From contig JAFZDJ010000164.1 in NCBI GenBank assembly GCA_017561265.1, positions 1 to 5,080 on the forward strand: a stretch of 5,080 bases of DNA, in the 5' to 3' direction. Below, piece after piece: positions 4,911 to 5,080 of the stretch. The stretch's first letter is position 1. Each line of letters opens with the position of its first letter. The notes beneath the pieces were generated by a model. That model searched no databases. It had not been told where the DNA came from and saw only the letters and a list, made by a program, of their open reading frames with translations. The position numbers were made by a program, and so were the translations under genes. The DNA is from Bacteroidales bacterium. GTDB lineage: Bacteria > Bacteroidota > Bacteroidia > Bacteroidales > UBA932.

Positions 4911-5080
4911 ATGCACTGTACGAATACGCTGTGCGCCACGAGCTGTCCCTGCCCGATGGATATACCAAAAAGACCGTGGCGGCATATATCTCCTTCTCGT
5001 CGGAGGCACCTGATTATGTGGGTATTCAGAAGGGCGAGGCATGGGAGATTGCCTGTCCGGATATTGGCAGTCTGGCAAAC
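4904..5080 (+). CDS. cas8c: Cas8c (Csd1-type large subunit of type I-C Cascade), N-terminal part only
   Basis: Fifty-nine codons are visible before the window ends. The start MLNALYEYAVRHELSLP, then GYTKKTVAAYI and CPDIGSLAN near the edge, match the N-terminus of Cas8c/Csd1, the large Cascade subunit that recognises the PAM and helps to recruit Cas3. The ATG at 4904 overlaps the end of cas5c by seven bases, and GGGAGGG (4889-4895) lies eight bases before it. The order cas3-cas5c-cas8c is the standard I-C order, so cas7 should follow. No defect is visible in this part. Confidence 0.9.
   Translation, partial: MLNALYEYAVRHELSLPDGYTKKTVAAYISFSSEAPDYVGIQKGEAWEIACPDIGSLAN

Noticed and set aside
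4389..5078. Long minus-strand open frame opposite cas5c and cas8c
   Set aside because: It is an antisense shadow of two well-supported cas genes and has low-complexity, motif-free content.

Overview
The window looks like accessory DNA of a gut-type Firmicute (class Clostridia, Oscillospiraceae/Lachnospiraceae-like). This rests on strong AAGGAGG-type ribosome binding sites, the style of the mobilization proteins, and a type I-C Cas operon. No marker gene allows a finer placement, so the organism is an inference.

Left part, minus strand (1-829). A short mobilization operon reads leftward from a promoter at about 801-829. Its first gene (290-766) encodes a small Cys/His-rich protein that resembles a degenerate GIY-YIG domain joined to a zinc ribbon. 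Its stop codon overlaps the start of a MobC-like ribbon-helix-helix relaxosome protein, which runs off the left edge. A relaxase would be expected next, outside the window.

Middle part (830-1895). At 941-1080 lies a non-coding block of consecutive perfect hairpins. It sits just upstream of the mobilization operon and contains a stretch resembling an RP4-type nick region, so it is a good oriT candidate. To its right is a broken SLOG/DprA-like gene (about 1131-1552), which lacks its N-terminus and carries a frameshift near 1302. An AT-rich stretch follows with one doubtful small ORF, a short palindrome, tandem CACTAC repeats and a near-consensus promoter (TTGAAA-17-TATAAT) for the cas operon.

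Right part, plus strand (1897-5080). A type I-C CRISPR-Cas operon: cas3 (HD nuclease plus helicase), cas5c (the pre-crRNA-processing subunit of this subtype) and the start of cas8c, which is cut by the window edge. cas7, cas4, cas1, cas2 and the array would be expected further right and are not seen.

The most interesting part is the 146-base gap between cas3 and cas5c. It has its own promoter-like signal (TTGACA-17-TACTAT) directly after the cas3 stop. Two degenerate type I-C-like repeats follow, separated by only 9 bases, and the second runs up to the cas5c ribosome binding site. This arrangement resembles a crRNA-like regulatory RNA embedded in the cas operon (CreR/CreA-like), or a leader through which Cas5c could control its own expression. 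Neither reading is proven by the sequence.
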